Source: Caulobacter sp. FWC2 (GTDB taxonomy: Bacteria; Pseudomonadota; Alphaproteobacteria; Caulobacterales; Caulobacteraceae). Taken from it: 64,000 bases of DNA. The position numbers and the translations under genes were made by a program. The stretch covers positions 5,022,001 through 5,086,000 of the forward strand of contig NZ_PEBF01000001.1 of NCBI RefSeq assembly GCF_002742625.1. The letters run 5' to 3'. A model generated the notes under the pieces. The model ran no database searches. It saw only the letters and a program-made list of their open reading frames with translations, and was not told where the DNA came from. Shown here in pieces: positions 37,734-47,917 of this stretch. Within the stretch, counting starts at the first letter, position 1. Each line of letters starts with the position of its first letter.

Positions 37734-39932
37734 ATGGAAAACTTCAAGATCGAGGTCGATTCCGACGGCGTGGCCCTGGTCACCTTCGACGTGCCCGGCC
37801 GCTCGATGAACACCCTGACCGCTTCGGTCATCAAGGAGATCGGCGACGTCGTCGACCGCATCAAGAGCGACGAGGCCATCAAGGGCGCCGTCATCACCTC
37901 GGGCAAGACGACCGGCTTCTGCGCCGGCGCCGACCTCGGCGAACTGGGCGGCAGCGGCGGCCTGGGCGGCGGCAAGCCGGGCGAAGAGGGCCTGAAGGCC
38001 GCCTTCGAAGCCGGCTTCGCGCTGAACAAGGCGTTCCGCGCCCTGGAGACCTGCGGCAAGCCGGTGGCCGCGGCCATCAACGGCCTGGCCATGGGCGGCG
38101 GTCTCGAGATAACCCTGGCCTGCCACTACCGCGTGGTCGCCGACAATCCGAAGATCCAGCTGGCCCTACCGGAAGCCAAGGTCGGCCTGCTGCCGGGCGC
38201 CGGCGGCACCCAGCGTCTGCCGCGCCTGATGGGCGTGATGGCTGCAGCGCCCTACCTGCTGGAAGGCAAGTCGATGAAGCCGGCCGAGGCCCTGGCCAAC
38301 AAGGTCGTGCACGAAGTCGTCCCGGCCGATCAGGTGGTCGAGGCCGCCAAGACCTGGGTCAAGACCAAGGGCGACCCCGTCGCTCTGTGGGACAAGAAGG
38401 AGTTCAAGCTCCCGGGCGGCGGTCCCTACACCCCGACCGGCAGCCAGGTCTTCGTCATGGGCAACGCCATGCTGCGCAAGCAGACCTACGGCAACTACCC
38501 GGCCCAGCTGAACATCATGAAGGCGGTCTATGAAGGCACCCAGGTGCCGTTCGACGCCGCCCTGCGGATCGAGACCCGCTACTTCCTGAAGACCATGATG
38601 ACGCCCCAGGCCAAGGGCATGATCCGCACCCTGTTCCTCTCCCTGCAGGAGCTGGGCAAGGGTTCGGGCCGTCCGGCCAATGTCCCGCACTATGACGTCA
38701 AGAAGGTCGCCGTCCTGGGCGCCGGCATGATGGGCGCGGGCATCGCCTATGTCCAAGCCATGGCCGGCATCGAGAGCGTGCTGATCGACCAGACGCAGGA
38801 AGCCGCCGACAAGGGCAAGTCCTACGCCGAGGGTCTGGTCAAGAAGGCCGTCTCGCGCGGCAAGATGACCGCCGAGAAGGGCGAGGCCATTCTGGCCCTG
38901 ATCACCCCGACCACCGACTACAGCCTGGTCAAGGGCTCGGACCTGGTCGTGGAAGCCGTGTTCGAGAACCGCGACGTGAAGGCCGAAGTGACCAAGAAGG
39001 CCGAGGCCGAACTGGCCGAGACCGCCATCTTCGGCTCCAACACCTCGACCCTGCCGATCACCGGCCTGTCGAAGGCCAGCGTCCGCCCGGCCTCGTTCAT
39101 CGGCATCCACTTCTTCTCGCCGGTCGACAAGATGGGTCTGGTCGAGATCATCATGGGCGAGCAGACCAGCCAGGAAGCCCTGGCCAAGTCGATCGACTAC
39201 GTCCTGAAGATCAAGAAGACCCCGATCGTCGTCAATGACAGCCGCGGCTTCTACACCAGCCGCTGCTTCGGCACCTTCGTGCAGGAAGGCCTGGAAATGC
39301 TGGCCGACGGCATCGCGCCGGCCATCATCGACAATGTCGGCCGCGCCACGGGCATGCCGCGTGGTCCGCTGGAGATGAACGACGACGTCGCGCTGGACCT
39401 CGGCTACAAGGTCACCCAGCAGACCAAGAAAGACCTCGGCGACAAGTTCGAGGACCGTCCGTTCGCCCCGATCATCGAGAAGATGGTGGTCGAACTGCAG
39501 CGCTTCGGCCGCAAGAACGGCAAGGGCTTCTACGACTATCCGGAGAACGGCCCGAAGGTCCTGTGGAAGGGCCTTTCCGACCTCGCCCCGGTGAAGATCG
39601 CCGACGCCGACCAGGCGCTGATCCACGAGATCCGCACCCGCCTGCTCTACCGCCAGGCCGTCGAAGCCGCCCGTTGCTTCGAGGAAGGCGTCATCGTCGA
39701 CCCGCGCGAGGCCGATGTCGGCGCCATCCTGGGCTGGGGCTTCGCGCCCTGGACCGGCGGCCCGATCAGCCTGATCGACGGCGTCGGCGCCAAGGCCTTC
39801 GTCGAGACCTGCGACGCCCTCGCCCAGAAGTACGGCAAGCGCTTCGCGCCGCCGGCCCTGCTGCGCGAGATGGCCGAAAAGGGCGAGACCTTCTACGGCC
39901 GCTTCGGCGTCAAGGCGCAGGCGGCGGCGTAA
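37734..39932 (+). CDS. Fatty-acid oxidation complex alpha subunit (enoyl-CoA hydratase / 3-hydroxyacyl-CoA dehydrogenase)
   Basis: The 732-residue fusion has an N-terminal crotonase domain ([12 protein letters not shown], and [17 protein letters not shown] with the catalytic Glu region) and a C-terminal 3-hydroxyacyl-CoA dehydrogenase (NAD motif [11 protein letters not shown], then [13 protein letters not shown] with the catalytic His, and RGFYTSR). This is the FadB/FadJ layout. The start is ATG 37734 with AAGGA 10 bases upstream; an extension to 37665 would overlap the thiolase. A strong terminator follows. Confidence 0.95.
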   Translation: MENFKIEVDSDGVALVTFDVPGRSMNTLTASVIKEIGDVVDRIKSDEAIKGAVITSGKTTGFCAGADLGELGGSGGLGGGKPGEEGLKAAFEAGFALNKAFRALETCGKPVAAAINGLAMGGGLEITLACHYRVVADNPKIQLALPEAKVGLLPGAGGTQRLPRLMGVMAAAPYLLEGKSMKPAEALANKVVHEVVPADQVVEAAKTWVKTKGDPVALWDKKEFKLPGGGPYTPTGSQVFVMGNAMLRKQTYGNYPAQLNIMKAVYEGTQVPFDAALRIETRYFLKTMMTPQAKGMIRTLFLSLQELGKGSGRPANVPHYDVKKVAVLGAGMMGAGIAYVQAMAGIESVLIDQTQEAADKGKSYAEGLVKKAVSRGKMTAEKGEAILALITPTTDYSLVKGSDLVVEAVFENRDVKAEVTKKAEAELAETAIFGSNTSTLPITGLSKASVRPASFIGIHFFSPVDKMGLVEIIMGEQTSQEALAKSIDYVLKIKKTPIVVNDSRGFYTSRCFGTFVQEGLEMLADGIAPAIIDNVGRATGMPRGPLEMNDDVALDLGYKVTQQTKKDLGDKFEDRPFAPIIEKMVVELQRFGRKNGKGFYDYPENGPKVLWKGLSDLAPVKIADADQALIHEIRTRLLYRQAVEAARCFEEGVIVDPREADVGAILGWGFAPWTGGPISLIDGVGAKAFVETCDALAQKYGKRFAPPALLREMAEKGETFYGRFGVKAQAAA

Positions 39933-39960
39933 GCTTCCAATCGCATCGCTGAAACAAGGA

Positions 39961-39989
39961 AAGGCCCGGTGGAAACATCGGGCCTTTTT
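39961..39989 (+). terminator. Intrinsic terminator of the beta-oxidation operon
   Basis: AAGGCCCG pairs with CGGGCCTT around a 10-base loop and runs into TTTTTC. It lies 29 bases after the stop of the FadB/J-type gene and is the clearest intrinsic terminator of the window. Confidence 0.9.
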
Positions 39990-40063
39990 CTCGTCCCGTA
40001 GGGCCACGCTCGCGCCGCATCGCGCCCATACCCATATCCAGCGCCGCAGCGCCTGGAGACATC

Positions 40064-40714
40064 ATGAGTACGGCGATCGCCATCGGAACCTGGCGGCGCC
40101 CCTCACGGCGGGATCTGCGGCGCAACCTCACAGCCTTGGGCCTCGTTCTGGCCGCCCACGTCCTGGTGCTGCTGGCCCTGGTCTCCGGCGCGCGCTGGCT
40201 GCCGCAACTGGTCGAACCGCAAGTCATCGAGGCGCAGCTGCTCGACGCGCCGTCCCGCCCCGCCGATACGCCCGCCCCTGCCCCGGTTACGCCGGAGCAG
40301 ATCCATCGAAGCCCTGTCCCGCCCGCGCTGCCCTCGCCGACGATCACTCCGGCCCCGCCCACGGCGGCCAAGCCCTCGGGCCCGCCAGCGATCGTCGCCC
40401 CGCCTGGCTTTACGGCCCGCAAGCTGGTCGAGCAGAGCGACCAGACCCGCGACAGCCTGCGCGAAAGCCTGGGTTGCCGGCACGAGAAGACCGTCGCCCT
40501 GAACCGCGACCAGAAGGCCGCCTGCGCCGAGGCCGACGGCCAGCGCTCGCGCACCGCCCCGATATACGCCGCCATCGACCCGGACAAGAAAGCCGCCTTC
40601 GACGGCGACTGCGCCAAGGACGACGACTGGTGCCTCTATCGCGTCGGCAAGGGGCCGTATCCGGGGATCTTCGCCCTGGGCAAGAAGAAGAAGCGCAAGG
40701 GCTGGGACGACTGA
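40064..40714 (+). CDS. TonB-like single-pass membrane protein, function unknown
   Basis: The 216-residue product has a basic N-terminus, one membrane helix (about residues 22-41), a Pro/Ala-rich spacer (about 60-120) that could span the periplasm, and a C-terminal domain with four Cys residues and a Lys-rich end (GKKKKRKGWDD). The N-terminal half resembles TonB or other energy-transducer anchors, but I see no TonB C-terminal domain. A double-hairpin repeat starts eight bases after the stop. Confidence 0.65.
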   Translation: MSTAIAIGTWRRPSRRDLRRNLTALGLVLAAHVLVLLALVSGARWLPQLVEPQVIEAQLLDAPSRPADTPAPAPVTPEQIHRSPVPPALPSPTITPAPPTAAKPSGPPAIVAPPGFTARKLVEQSDQTRDSLRESLGCRHEKTVALNRDQKAACAEADGQRSRTAPIYAAIDPDKKAAFDGDCAKDDDWCLYRVGKGPYPGIFALGKKKKRKGWDD

Positions 40715-40721
40715 AGGCCCG

Positions 40722-40825
40722 CTAGAGCGTTTTCCGACGAAGTGGGTATCGGTTCGTCGTCAGAAAACGCGTTAAACAAAGGGCTAGAGCATTTCGCCGA
40801 TCCAGTTGGATCGAAAATGCTCTAG
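40722..40825. repeat. Dispersed double-hairpin repeat, copy between convergent genes
   Basis: The element begins and ends with CTAG. Stem one pairs AGCGTTTTC with GAAAACGC and contains GACGAAGTGG and CGGTTCGTCG; an A-rich linker with GGG follows; stem two pairs CTAGAGCATTT..CGATCC with GGATCGAAAATGCTCTAG. It is nearly identical to the copies at 51679 and 60728. The right-hand CTAG forms the TAG stop of the minus-strand gene that ends here. Confidence 0.9.
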
Positions 40826-41121
40826 GACTTGCTGACGTCCATGCCCAGGGTCGGGCCGATGCCATCGGGATGGTCGCCGAAATAGTGGCTCCCGCCTCGC
40901 TTTTTCGCCAGCGCTTCCAGACGGCCCCGCAAGCCGTCGTCCAGCTGCAAGGTCGGCCCGTCGGCCGGATCCTCGCCCTCATCCAACGGAATCGCCGCCG
41001 CGATCACCTGCCTGAGCCGCTCGCCAAACCGCGCATCGTCGGCGCTGCCCTCTTCGGGCGGGGCGTCGAGAAAGCCCATGACTTCCTCGAGGGCGGTATC
41101 GTCGTCGACGCGATCGGACAT
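40822..41121 (-). CDS. Hypothetical acidic protein, 99 residues
   Basis: A small acidic soluble protein starting MSDRVDDDTALEEVMGF, with a C-terminal segment GGSHYFGDHPDGIGP. AAGGAG lies six bases before ATG 41121. I recognise no family. Its stop codon is provided by the end of the dispersed repeat, so the last residues (SKS) come right before the element. A tRNA-Thr gene lies 73 bases upstream on the same strand. Confidence 0.65.
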   Translation of the reverse strand: MSDRVDDDTALEEVMGFLDAPPEEGSADDARFGERLRQVIAAAIPLDEGEDPADGPTLQLDDGLRGRLEALAKKRGGSHYFGDHPDGIGPTLGMDVSKS

Positions 41122-41194
41122 GCGGAACTCCTTCGAGACACGAACGGAGCCGTCGTGGCGAGAGTTCCGGATTTCAGAGGGGAAAGAAGAAAAG

Positions 41195-41270
<76 letters not shown>

Positions 41271-41309
41271 CCACGGACGCTTGGGGGGAAACCCGAAGCG
41301 AAGGAGGGC

Positions 41310-42854
41310 CTACTTAGCGGGACGCGAGCCACTTGCCAAGCGCCGTCTTGCACCAGAATTGCGACGGGGCGCTGGGCCGCCTTCCGGAGGGTCGGAAATC
41401 GGCGGCGCGTCGAACACGCCGGGGTCGTCCGGGATGGGCATCAGGGCGCCGCCGGTCTCGGCTGCGCGGATGAACGGCGTCGACGCCGCGTAGTCCGGAT
41501 AGGCCGAGGGCAGCTCGGGCAGGTCGTTCATCGTCCGCTCGCGACGCTCGTGTCGCGGATGGATCAGCTGGCCGGTCTCGCCGTAGCTGCCAACCAGACG
41601 GGCCCAATCCTCGCGGCGATAGGCGAAGGCGCGGCCTTCGGGGTCGAGGTCGGACCAGTCAGGCTCCTGGGGGGCCTCGATACCCCGGGCGATCCAGGCG
41701 CGGGCCTCGTCGGCCTCGCTGTTGGCGGCGGCGACGCGAGCCATCAGGCCGGCGAAGCGGGCCGTGGGCGCCTCCGCGTCTAGCAGGCGGGCAGCGGCGC
41801 GGGCGGCGACGGGATCGCCGCCGATCAGGGCGCTCTCGACCCGCAGGATGCGGCTCTCGCGAGACTCGGGCTTCATGGCGGCGAGAGAGGCCAAGCGCTG
41901 GGCGCGGGCCTTGGGGGTCTCGTTGGTCTTCAGGTCGCGATAGGCCAGCCACAAGGCCGGGTGCGGCTCGGCCTTCCAGGCGGTCTCGATCAGCTGGCCA
42001 GCCTTGGCGACCTTGCCGTCGTCGGCCAGAAGGCGGGCGGCCATCACTACTCCGGGGGCGAAGTCGGGCTTCAGCTTCACCGACTGGATCGCGAAGTCGA
42101 GCGCCTGTCCGCGGACCTTGGGCTCGACGCTATTTTCCAGGCTGGCGGCCGAAGCGGCCAGAAGCGCGGCGCGGCTACGGTCGGCGACGACCGGCGAGAC
42201 GATCTTGCGCTCCAGGGCGCCCTGGACGAGGTCCAGCGCCGAGGACCAGTCGCCGAACTCCAGCCGGGCCTCCAGCAGGGCGCGCCAGGCCCAGCGAGCT
42301 GTGCGGGCCAGGCCGTAGGCAGTCTCGGCGTGACGGATGGCGGTCGGGCGGTCGCCCTCGGCCTGCGCCGCCTGCATCAGCCCACGCAGGCCGGCCAGAC
42401 GCATCTCGGGGAAGCCGAGCATCGCGTTGTAGGCGCTCTTGGCAGCGCCCATGTCGCCGGCCGCCTCGGCCGCCTGGGCGGCCAGCACGCGCACCAGAGC
42501 CGGAGCGTCCTCGGAGAGTTCAGCGGACTTCTGGGCCAGGCGGCGGGCCTCGGAACCGTCGCCGGCGGCGACCGCGAGGAAGCCGCGCGACAGGGCCTCG
42601 ATCGCCGACTTGCGTTTGGCCTCGGCGCGGGCCCGGGCGGCGCGGCGCGGGGCCTCGACGATCCAGATGACGCCCCGCCAGAGCAGGGTGAACAGCAGAG
42701 CGGACAACAGGGTCAGCAGGGCCGCCGCCGCTGCAGTCATCTCGATGCGCCAGCCCATCCAGTCCAAAGCCGCGCGGCCGGGCTCGCCGGTCAGGGCCAG
42801 GACCGTGACCGCGACGGCGGCGACAAGGAAAAGGGCGAAGGCGACGCGGGTCAT
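41310..42854 (-). CDS. hemY: HemY-like membrane TPR protein
   Basis: A 514-residue inner-membrane protein of the proteobacterial HemY family: two N-terminal membrane helices (about 3-22 and 37-62), then a long helical TPR-like array that lies in the cytoplasm or periplasm, and a Pro-rich tail. The name is historical; the E. coli protein is encoded in a heme operon but its exact role is unsettled, and it is not protoporphyrinogen oxidase. Its ATG overlaps the Mic60-like gene stop by four bases, closing the hemC-hemD-Mic60-hemY run. Confidence 0.85.
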   Translation of the reverse strand: MTRVAFALFLVAAVAVTVLALTGEPGRAALDWMGWRIEMTAAAAALLTLLSALLFTLLWRGVIWIVEAPRRAARARAEAKRKSAIEALSRGFLAVAAGDGSEARRLAQKSAELSEDAPALVRVLAAQAAEAAGDMGAAKSAYNAMLGFPEMRLAGLRGLMQAAQAEGDRPTAIRHAETAYGLARTARWAWRALLEARLEFGDWSSALDLVQGALERKIVSPVVADRSRAALLAASAASLENSVEPKVRGQALDFAIQSVKLKPDFAPGVVMAARLLADDGKVAKAGQLIETAWKAEPHPALWLAYRDLKTNETPKARAQRLASLAAMKPESRESRILRVESALIGGDPVAARAAARLLDAEAPTARFAGLMARVAAANSEADEARAWIARGIEAPQEPDWSDLDPEGRAFAYRREDWARLVGSYGETGQLIHPRHERRERTMNDLPELPSAYPDYAASTPFIRAAETGGALMPIPDDPGVFDAPPISDPPEGGPAPRRNSGARRRLASGSRPAK

Positions 42855-43753
42855 GGCTGCCCCTGGGCGCCGGTCCGCGCGACGCGAGACAGGTCGGTCA
42901 AAGCGTCGGCGCGGATGGCCGCCACGTGGCGGTCGATCTCGATGCGGCGGTTGGCGGCGTTGATCCACGGCGCCAGCACCACGCGGGCGGCGTCGGGCAG
43001 CGGGTCCAGAGCCTCAACCGCGCCCTCGACATCGCCGTCGTCCAGCAGGATCTGGGCGCGGGCCAGCATGGCGTCCGGCGTCGAGCCGGTGGTCGAACCG
43101 ACGTGGCGGATCGAGACGATGCTGGAGAGGGCGTAGCGGATCCGCGAGAATAGGTCGGCGTCCGGGCCAGGATTGCGCGAGGCGCTGGCGGCGCGGCCAG
43201 CGAGCGCGCCGAACTGCACGGCCAGGCCGGCGCGAGTCGGGGCGCCCTTGGTCGCCAGTTCGCTCAGCGCGCGAAGGTCGGGCGAAGGCGGCAGCACGCG
43301 CTGCAGACCGGCCAGTTCCTGGCCGAACGGGCGCGAGGTCTCGGTGGCTTCCGCGAGCGCGGAGACCGCCAGGGCGGCGGTCGCGGCGTCGGTCACGCTT
43401 TTCTGGCTGGATTCCAAAGCAGCGATTCGGCCGTCCAGGCGCTCGAAATCGGCGGCCGGCGGCGCCACGGCGCTGGTCCCGGCGTCGACCGGCAGGGCCG
43501 AGCCCGTGGCGACGCGGTCGGCGACGGCGTGCGGGCTGGGTTCGGCGGAGACCGCGCCATCGGCCGGAGCGGGCCTGGCCTTGAACAGAGTCGGGCCGTA
43601 GTGCGCGACGCCCGCGCCCAGGGCGACGCACAGCACGCAGAGGATCAGCCAGATCCACACGCCGGGGCCCATGACGCGGCGACGGGCGTACAGCGCCGGA
43701 TCGCTGGGGGCGACGATTTCAGCAGGATCGGGAGCGGCGTTCATGAGGTCCAT
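42851..43753 (-). CDS. Alphaproteobacterial Mic60/mitofilin-like protein
   Basis: The 300-residue protein has one membrane helix (about 32-52), a Pro/Ala-rich stretch, a helical region likely to form a coiled coil (about 100-135) and a C-terminal helical domain rich in Arg and Ala in the place of the mitofilin signature. Alphaproteobacterial Mic60 homologues shape inner membranes and are typically encoded in heme clusters between hemD and hemY, exactly as here. It is shorter than the mitochondrial protein. Two starts are possible, ATG 43753 and ATG 43744. Identification rests mainly on architecture and place. Confidence 0.7.
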   Translation of the reverse strand: MDLMNAAPDPAEIVAPSDPALYARRRVMGPGVWIWLILCVLCVALGAGVAHYGPTLFKARPAPADGAVSAEPSPHAVADRVATGSALPVDAGTSAVAPPAADFERLDGRIAALESSQKSVTDAATAALAVSALAEATETSRPFGQELAGLQRVLPPSPDLRALSELATKGAPTRAGLAVQFGALAGRAASASRNPGPDADLFSRIRYALSSIVSIRHVGSTTGSTPDAMLARAQILLDDGDVEGAVEALDPLPDAARVVLAPWINAANRRIEIDRHVAAIRADALTDLSRVARTGAQGQP

Positions 43754-43789
43754 TCGTGCCCCAGGCGGCGACGCTTCGCAACGTCGTGC

Positions 43790-44476
43790 TTAGCTATTGA
43801 GCAGCTCCAGGAGGGCGGATTCGTCCGGACGCGGCGCGAAGGTCACAGACCCGGGTTCGGCGATGCCGCGCAGAGGGGCGGCGACGGCCTCGGAAAGGCA
43901 GAGGAAGCGCAGCGCGGACGCGGGCCGTTCGCGCAGGATCGCCGCCAGGGCCCGGGCCGCGCGGGGCGAATGCAGCAGCGCGGTGGCGGGCGCCTTCAGC
44001 CGCGCGAGGGTCTCGTCGGACGGGGCGCGCTCGAGGGTTTCGTAGACCGCCACACCCTTGGCCATCACCCCCCGGCCGCGCAGCATGCCGACGAGGTCGC
44101 CGGCCGGCTCCCGAGCCCCCGCCCAAAGCACCGGCCCAGAGGCCCCGCCGGCGATCAGTTCGCAGAGATCCTCGACATCGCCGTCCGCGCTGGAGACGGA
44201 CGCGAAGCCCTCCGCTTGCGCCGCCTTGGCCGTGGCCCGGCCGACCGCGAACACTGGCACGCCGCGAGCGTCCGACAATCGCGCGAAGGCCTCGACGCCA
44301 TTGGCGCTGGTGAAGGCCAAGGCGGTGACGTGGGAGAGATCGAGTTCGGCCTGCAGCGCCTCGACCGCCAGCAGGGGGTCGACGAGGGCCTCAAAGCCCA
44401 GGCCCCGCACGCGCTCGGCGGTGGCCAGGGCGCCGGGACGGGCGCGGGTGATCCAGACCGGCGCGCCCGCGCTCAT
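43790..44476 (-). CDS. hemD: Uroporphyrinogen-III synthase
   Basis: A 228-residue enzyme that closes and inverts the D ring of hydroxymethylbilane to give uroporphyrinogen III. HemD proteins have low sequence identity, but the WITRARPGALATAERVRGLG opening, ALAFTSANGVEAF and the late FLCLSEAVAAPL segments fit the two-lobed family. It starts three bases after the hemC stop, so the two consecutive pathway steps are co-translated. Confidence 0.88.
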   Translation of the reverse strand: MSAGAPVWITRARPGALATAERVRGLGFEALVDPLLAVEALQAELDLSHVTALAFTSANGVEAFARLSDARGVPVFAVGRATAKAAQAEGFASVSSADGDVEDLCELIAGGASGPVLWAGAREPAGDLVGMLRGRGVMAKGVAVYETLERAPSDETLARLKAPATALLHSPRAARALAAILRERPASALRFLCLSEAVAAPLRGIAEPGSVTFAPRPDESALLELLNS

Positions 44477-44479
44477 GCC

Positions 44480-45448
44480 CTACTCCGGCAGCAGGATGGC
44501 GTCGCCGCCTTCGAGTCGGACCTGGGCGCCCAGGTCCAAGCCCAGGGCGCGGGCCTCGGTGATGTCATCCGCGCCCGACAGGATCGTCTCACCCTGGCGG
44601 CGGAAGCGCTGAGCGCCGTCCGGGGTCAGGGCCTCGACGATCAGGGTCAGGCGCGAACCGTCGAGCACGGCGCGGGCGCCGATGGCCGTCCGGCACGAGC
44701 CTTCCAGCGCGTAGAGCGCGCCGCGTTCAGCGGCGACGGCAAGGGTGGTTTCGCGGCAGCTAACGGCCTGCAGCCAGGGCGCATGGGCGTCTTCCAGGCG
44801 GGTCTCGATGACCAGGGCGCCCTGGCCCGGCGCCGGCGGGGCGGCGTCGGGGTCGAGCCAGCTCTTGGTGATGTGACCCAACCCCAGGCGGTTCAGGCCC
44901 GACTGGGCCAGCAGGATGGCGTCGGCCTCGCCGCGCTCCAGCTTGGCCAGGCGGGTGTCGACATTGCCGCGCAGCATGACGATCTCGAGATCGGGCCGCA
45001 CGTGCAGGGCCTGGGCTTGGCGACGCAGGGAGGCGGTGCCCAGGCGCGCGCCCTTCGGCAGGTCTTCCAGCCGCTCGCAGATATTGCTGATGAAGGCGTC
45101 ACGCGGGTCTTCACGCTCGGGCGTGGCGGCCAGGATCAGGCCCGGCGGCAGCTCGGCCGGCATGTCCTTCAGCGAGTGGACGGCGCAGTCGATGCGGCCG
45201 TCCAGCAGGGCTTCCTCGATTTCCTTGGTGAAGAGACCCTTGCCGCCGATCTCCATCAGGCGGCGATCCTGGATGCGGTCGCCGCTGGTGACGATCGGGA
45301 TCAGCGGAGCGGCCGCCTCGATTTCTTCCTGGGAAGCGTCGAACGGAACGCCCAGCGCATGCGCGATCCGCGCCTGCATCAGCCCCGACTGGGCCAGGGA
45401 GAGCTTGGAGCCACGCGCCCCGATACGGATGGGAGGTTGCCGGGACAC
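44480..45448 (-). CDS. hemC: Hydroxymethylbilane synthase (porphobilinogen deaminase)
   Basis: A 322-residue enzyme that joins four porphobilinogens on a dipyrromethane cofactor. The cofactor-carrying Cys is in [11 protein letters not shown]; the N-terminal [15 protein letters not shown] and the HSLKDMP loop with the catalytic Asp are intact. It opens the heme operon on the minus strand and diverges from tsaD with a 71-base intergenic region that must hold both promoters. Confidence 0.96.
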   Translation of the reverse strand: MSRQPPIRIGARGSKLSLAQSGLMQARIAHALGVPFDASQEEIEAAAPLIPIVTSGDRIQDRRLMEIGGKGLFTKEIEEALLDGRIDCAVHSLKDMPAELPPGLILAATPEREDPRDAFISNICERLEDLPKGARLGTASLRRQAQALHVRPDLEIVMLRGNVDTRLAKLERGEADAILLAQSGLNRLGLGHITKSWLDPDAAPPAPGQGALVIETRLEDAHAPWLQAVSCRETTLAVAAERGALYALEGSCRTAIGARAVLDGSRLTLIVEALTPDGAQRFRRQGETILSGADDITEARALGLDLGAQVRLEGGDAILLPE

Positions 45449-45519
45449 GGTCGGAACGTTACCTGCGGAGACAAGATTTCATCTTCGCTGCTACAGGAGC
45501 GGCGGGAAGCCCGCAACGA

Positions 45520-46623
45520 ATGACTATCCTTACGGATTCTGCACTCACCATCCTCGGCCTGGAGACCAGCTGCGACGAGACCGCGGCCTCGGTCGTGCGC
45601 CGGGAGGCGGACGGTACGGTGACGGTGCTGTCGTCCGTAATCGGCACCCAGTTCGAACAGCACGCGCCGTTCGGCGGCGTGGTGCCCGAGATCGCCGCTC
45701 GCGCCCATGTGGAGTCGATCGACGCCATCGCCGCCGAGGCCATGCGCGCCTCGGGTCTGGGCTTCGATCAACTGGACGGCGTCGCCGCCACGGCTGGTCC
45801 CGGCCTGGTCGGCGGGGTCATGGTCGGCTTGGCGTTCGGCAAGGCCGTGTCGCTGGCGCGCGGCGTGCCGCTAGTCGCGGTCAATCACCTGGAAGGCCAC
45901 GCGGTCTCGGCGCGCCTGGGCGCCGACATCGCCTATCCGTTCCTGCTGTTGCTAGTCTCCGGCGGCCATTGTCAGTTGCTGGAAGTCTCCGGCGTGGGAG
46001 CCTGCAAGCGCCGGGGCACCACGATCGACGACGCGGCCGGCGAGGCCTTCGACAAGATCGCCAAGAGCCTTGGCCTGCCCTATCCCGGCGGTCCGGCGCT
46101 GGAAAAGCTGGCGGTCGGCGGCGACGCGGCGCGCTATGCCCTGCCCCGCGCCCTGCTGGGCCGCAAGGATTGCGACTTCTCGTTCTCGGGCCTGAAGACG
46201 GCCGCCGCGCGGATCGCCGAGACCCTGACCACCGACGACGAGCGCCGCGATTTGGCCGCCGCCGTCCAGGCCGCCATCGCCCGCCAGCTGTCCGAGCGGG
46301 TCGACCGGGCCATGAAGCTCTACAAGGAAGGCCACGGGCCGGAAGACCTGCGCTTCGTCGTCGCCGGCGGCGTGGCCGCCAATGGCGCGGTGCGCGCGGT
46401 CCTGCTGGCCGACTGCGGGAAGAACGGCTTTTCGTTCGCCGCCCCGCCGCTGGCCTATTGCACCGACAACGCCGCCATGATCGCCCTGGCCGGGGCCGAG
46501 CGGCTGGCGCTGGGGATTTCCGACGACCTCGACGCCGTGGCCCGTCCGCGCTGGCCGCTGGACGAAGCCGCGGCGCTGGCCAACCCCGCCAACGCCTACG
46601 GACGCAAGGGAGCCAAGGCATGA
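45520..46623 (+). CDS. tsaD: tRNA threonylcarbamoyladenosine synthesis protein TsaD
   Basis: A 367-residue ASKHA-fold enzyme that transfers the threonylcarbamoyl group to A37 of ANN-reading tRNAs with TsaB, TsaC and Tsa[15 protein letters not shown] marks the N-terminus, the metal-binding motif is HLEGHA (His123 and His127), and SGGHCQLLE follows. Its stop overlaps the gpsA start. A tRNA-Thr lies in the same window, though not adjacent. Confidence 0.96.
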   Translation: MTILTDSALTILGLETSCDETAASVVRREADGTVTVLSSVIGTQFEQHAPFGGVVPEIAARAHVESIDAIAAEAMRASGLGFDQLDGVAATAGPGLVGGVMVGLAFGKAVSLARGVPLVAVNHLEGHAVSARLGADIAYPFLLLLVSGGHCQLLEVSGVGACKRRGTTIDDAAGEAFDKIAKSLGLPYPGGPALEKLAVGGDAARYALPRALLGRKDCDFSFSGLKTAAARIAETLTTDDERRDLAAAVQAAIARQLSERVDRAMKLYKEGHGPEDLRFVVAGGVAANGAVRAVLLADCGKNGFSFAAPPLAYCTDNAAMIALAGAERLALGISDDLDAVARPRWPLDEAAALANPANAYGRKGAKA

Positions 46624-47615
46624 CCTTCCACCATGTAGGCGTCATCGGCGCCGGCGCCTGGGGCACGGCCCTGGCCCAGGTCTGCGCTCGCGCCGGTCTC
46701 CAGGTCACCTTGCAGGCCCGGGAGCCCGAGGTCGTGACGGCCGTCAACGAACGCCATGAGAACGCGGTGTTTCTTCCAGGCATCGCGCTGGAGCCATCGA
46801 TCAGGGCGGTCACCGACCTGGCCGGCCTCGCCGACTGCGATCTGATCCTGGCCGTGGCCCCCGCTCAGCACCTGCGCGCGGCCCTCACCGCCTTCGCCCC
46901 CCACCACAAGGCCGGGGCGCCGATCCTGCTATGCTCCAAAGGCGTCGAGCAGGGCTCGCTGAAGCTGATGACCGAGGTGGCGGCCGAGGTCCTGCCCGGC
47001 GCGCCGATCGCGGTGCTTTCAGGGCCCAGCTTCGCTGGCGAAGTGGCGCGGAACCTGCCCGCCGCCGTCACCCTGGCCTGCGAGGACGAGGCCTTGGGCC
47101 GCGCCATCGCCGAGGCCATCGCCATCCCGACCTTCCGCCCCTACACGGCCAACGACCTGATCGGGGCCGAGGCCGGCGGAGCGGTGAAGAACGTCCTGGC
47201 CATCGCCTGCGGCATCGTCGAGGGCAAGGGCCTGGGCCGCAACGCCCACGCCACGGTGATCACCCGCGGGTTCGCCGAACTGACCCGCCTGGCCGTAACT
47301 CTCGGGGCCAAGCCCGAAACCGTCGCTGGCCTCTGCGGCTTGGGCGACCTCGTCTTGACCTGTTCCAGCCCGCAGTCGCGCAACATGAGCGTCGGCCTGG
47401 CCCTGGGCCAAGGCCTGACCCTGGAACAGGCCCTGGCCGGCAAGGTCTCGGTCGCTGAAGGGGTCGCCTCCGCCCCGGCCGTCCGCGCCCTGGCCCGCAA
47501 GGTCGGGGTCGAGGTTCCGATCTGCGAAGCCGTCGCCGCCATCCTGGCCGGCGAGGTCGAGGTCGACGCCGCCATCGCGGGCCTGCTCTCGCGACCGCTC
47601 AAATCCGAAGCCTGA
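46620..47615 (+). CDS. gpsA: Glycerol-3-phosphate dehydrogenase [NAD(P)+]
   Basis: A 331-residue enzyme reducing dihydroxyacetone phosphate to sn-glycerol 3-phosphate for phospholipids. The NAD(P) motif is [12 protein letters not shown], and the segments [22 protein letters not shown] and the catalytic Lys in GAVKNV fit the family. The start ATG 46620 overlaps the tsaD stop by four bases. The far longer upstream open frame has no relation to it. Confidence 0.95.
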   Translation: MTFHHVGVIGAGAWGTALAQVCARAGLQVTLQAREPEVVTAVNERHENAVFLPGIALEPSIRAVTDLAGLADCDLILAVAPAQHLRAALTAFAPHHKAGAPILLCSKGVEQGSLKLMTEVAAEVLPGAPIAVLSGPSFAGEVARNLPAAVTLACEDEALGRAIAEAIAIPTFRPYTANDLIGAEAGGAVKNVLAIACGIVEGKGLGRNAHATVITRGFAELTRLAVTLGAKPETVAGLCGLGDLVLTCSSPQSRNMSVGLALGQGLTLEQALAGKVSVAEGVASAPAVRALARKVGVEVPICEAVAAILAGEVEVDAAIAGLLSRPLKSEA

Positions 47616-47632
47616 ACAAAAAGGATCGCCGC

Positions 47633-47917
47633 ATGGCCCTCTTCGTCGTCTACTGCAAGGACAAGCCCGGCGCCCTCGAGACGCGCATGGCCACACGCCC
47701 GACCCATCTCGACTATCTGAACGGCGCGGGCCTGGTGAAGGCCGCCGGCCCGCTTCTGGACGACGCCGGTTCGCCCATCGGCTCGATGCTGATCGTCGAG
47801 GCCGAGGACCGCGCCGCCGCTCAGACCTTCGTCGACAACGACCCCTACACCCTGGCCGGCCTGTTCGAGAGCGTCGAGATCCAGGGATGGCGCGTGGGCG
47901 TCGGCTCGATCGGCTGA
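47633..47917 (+). CDS. YciI-like protein
   Basis: A 94-residue protein of the YCII family (ferredoxin-like fold): MALFVVYCKDKPGAL, the conserved RPTHLDYL His segment and DPYTLAGLFES are typical. Small YciI proteins have uncertain enzyme roles, with a His-Asp pair as the proposed centre. It follows gpsA by 17 bases in the same operon and overlaps the Rieske gene in another frame. Confidence 0.88.
   Translation: MALFVVYCKDKPGALETRMATRPTHLDYLNGAGLVKAAGPLLDDAGSPIGSMLIVEAEDRAAAQTFVDNDPYTLAGLFESVEIQGWRVGVGSIG

Noticed and set aside
44916..47615. An 899-residue frame ending as gpsA
   Set aside because: The first 568 residues run through hemC and tsaD in a wrong frame. The nucleotide-binding fold begins right at ATG 46620, which overlaps the tsaD stop.
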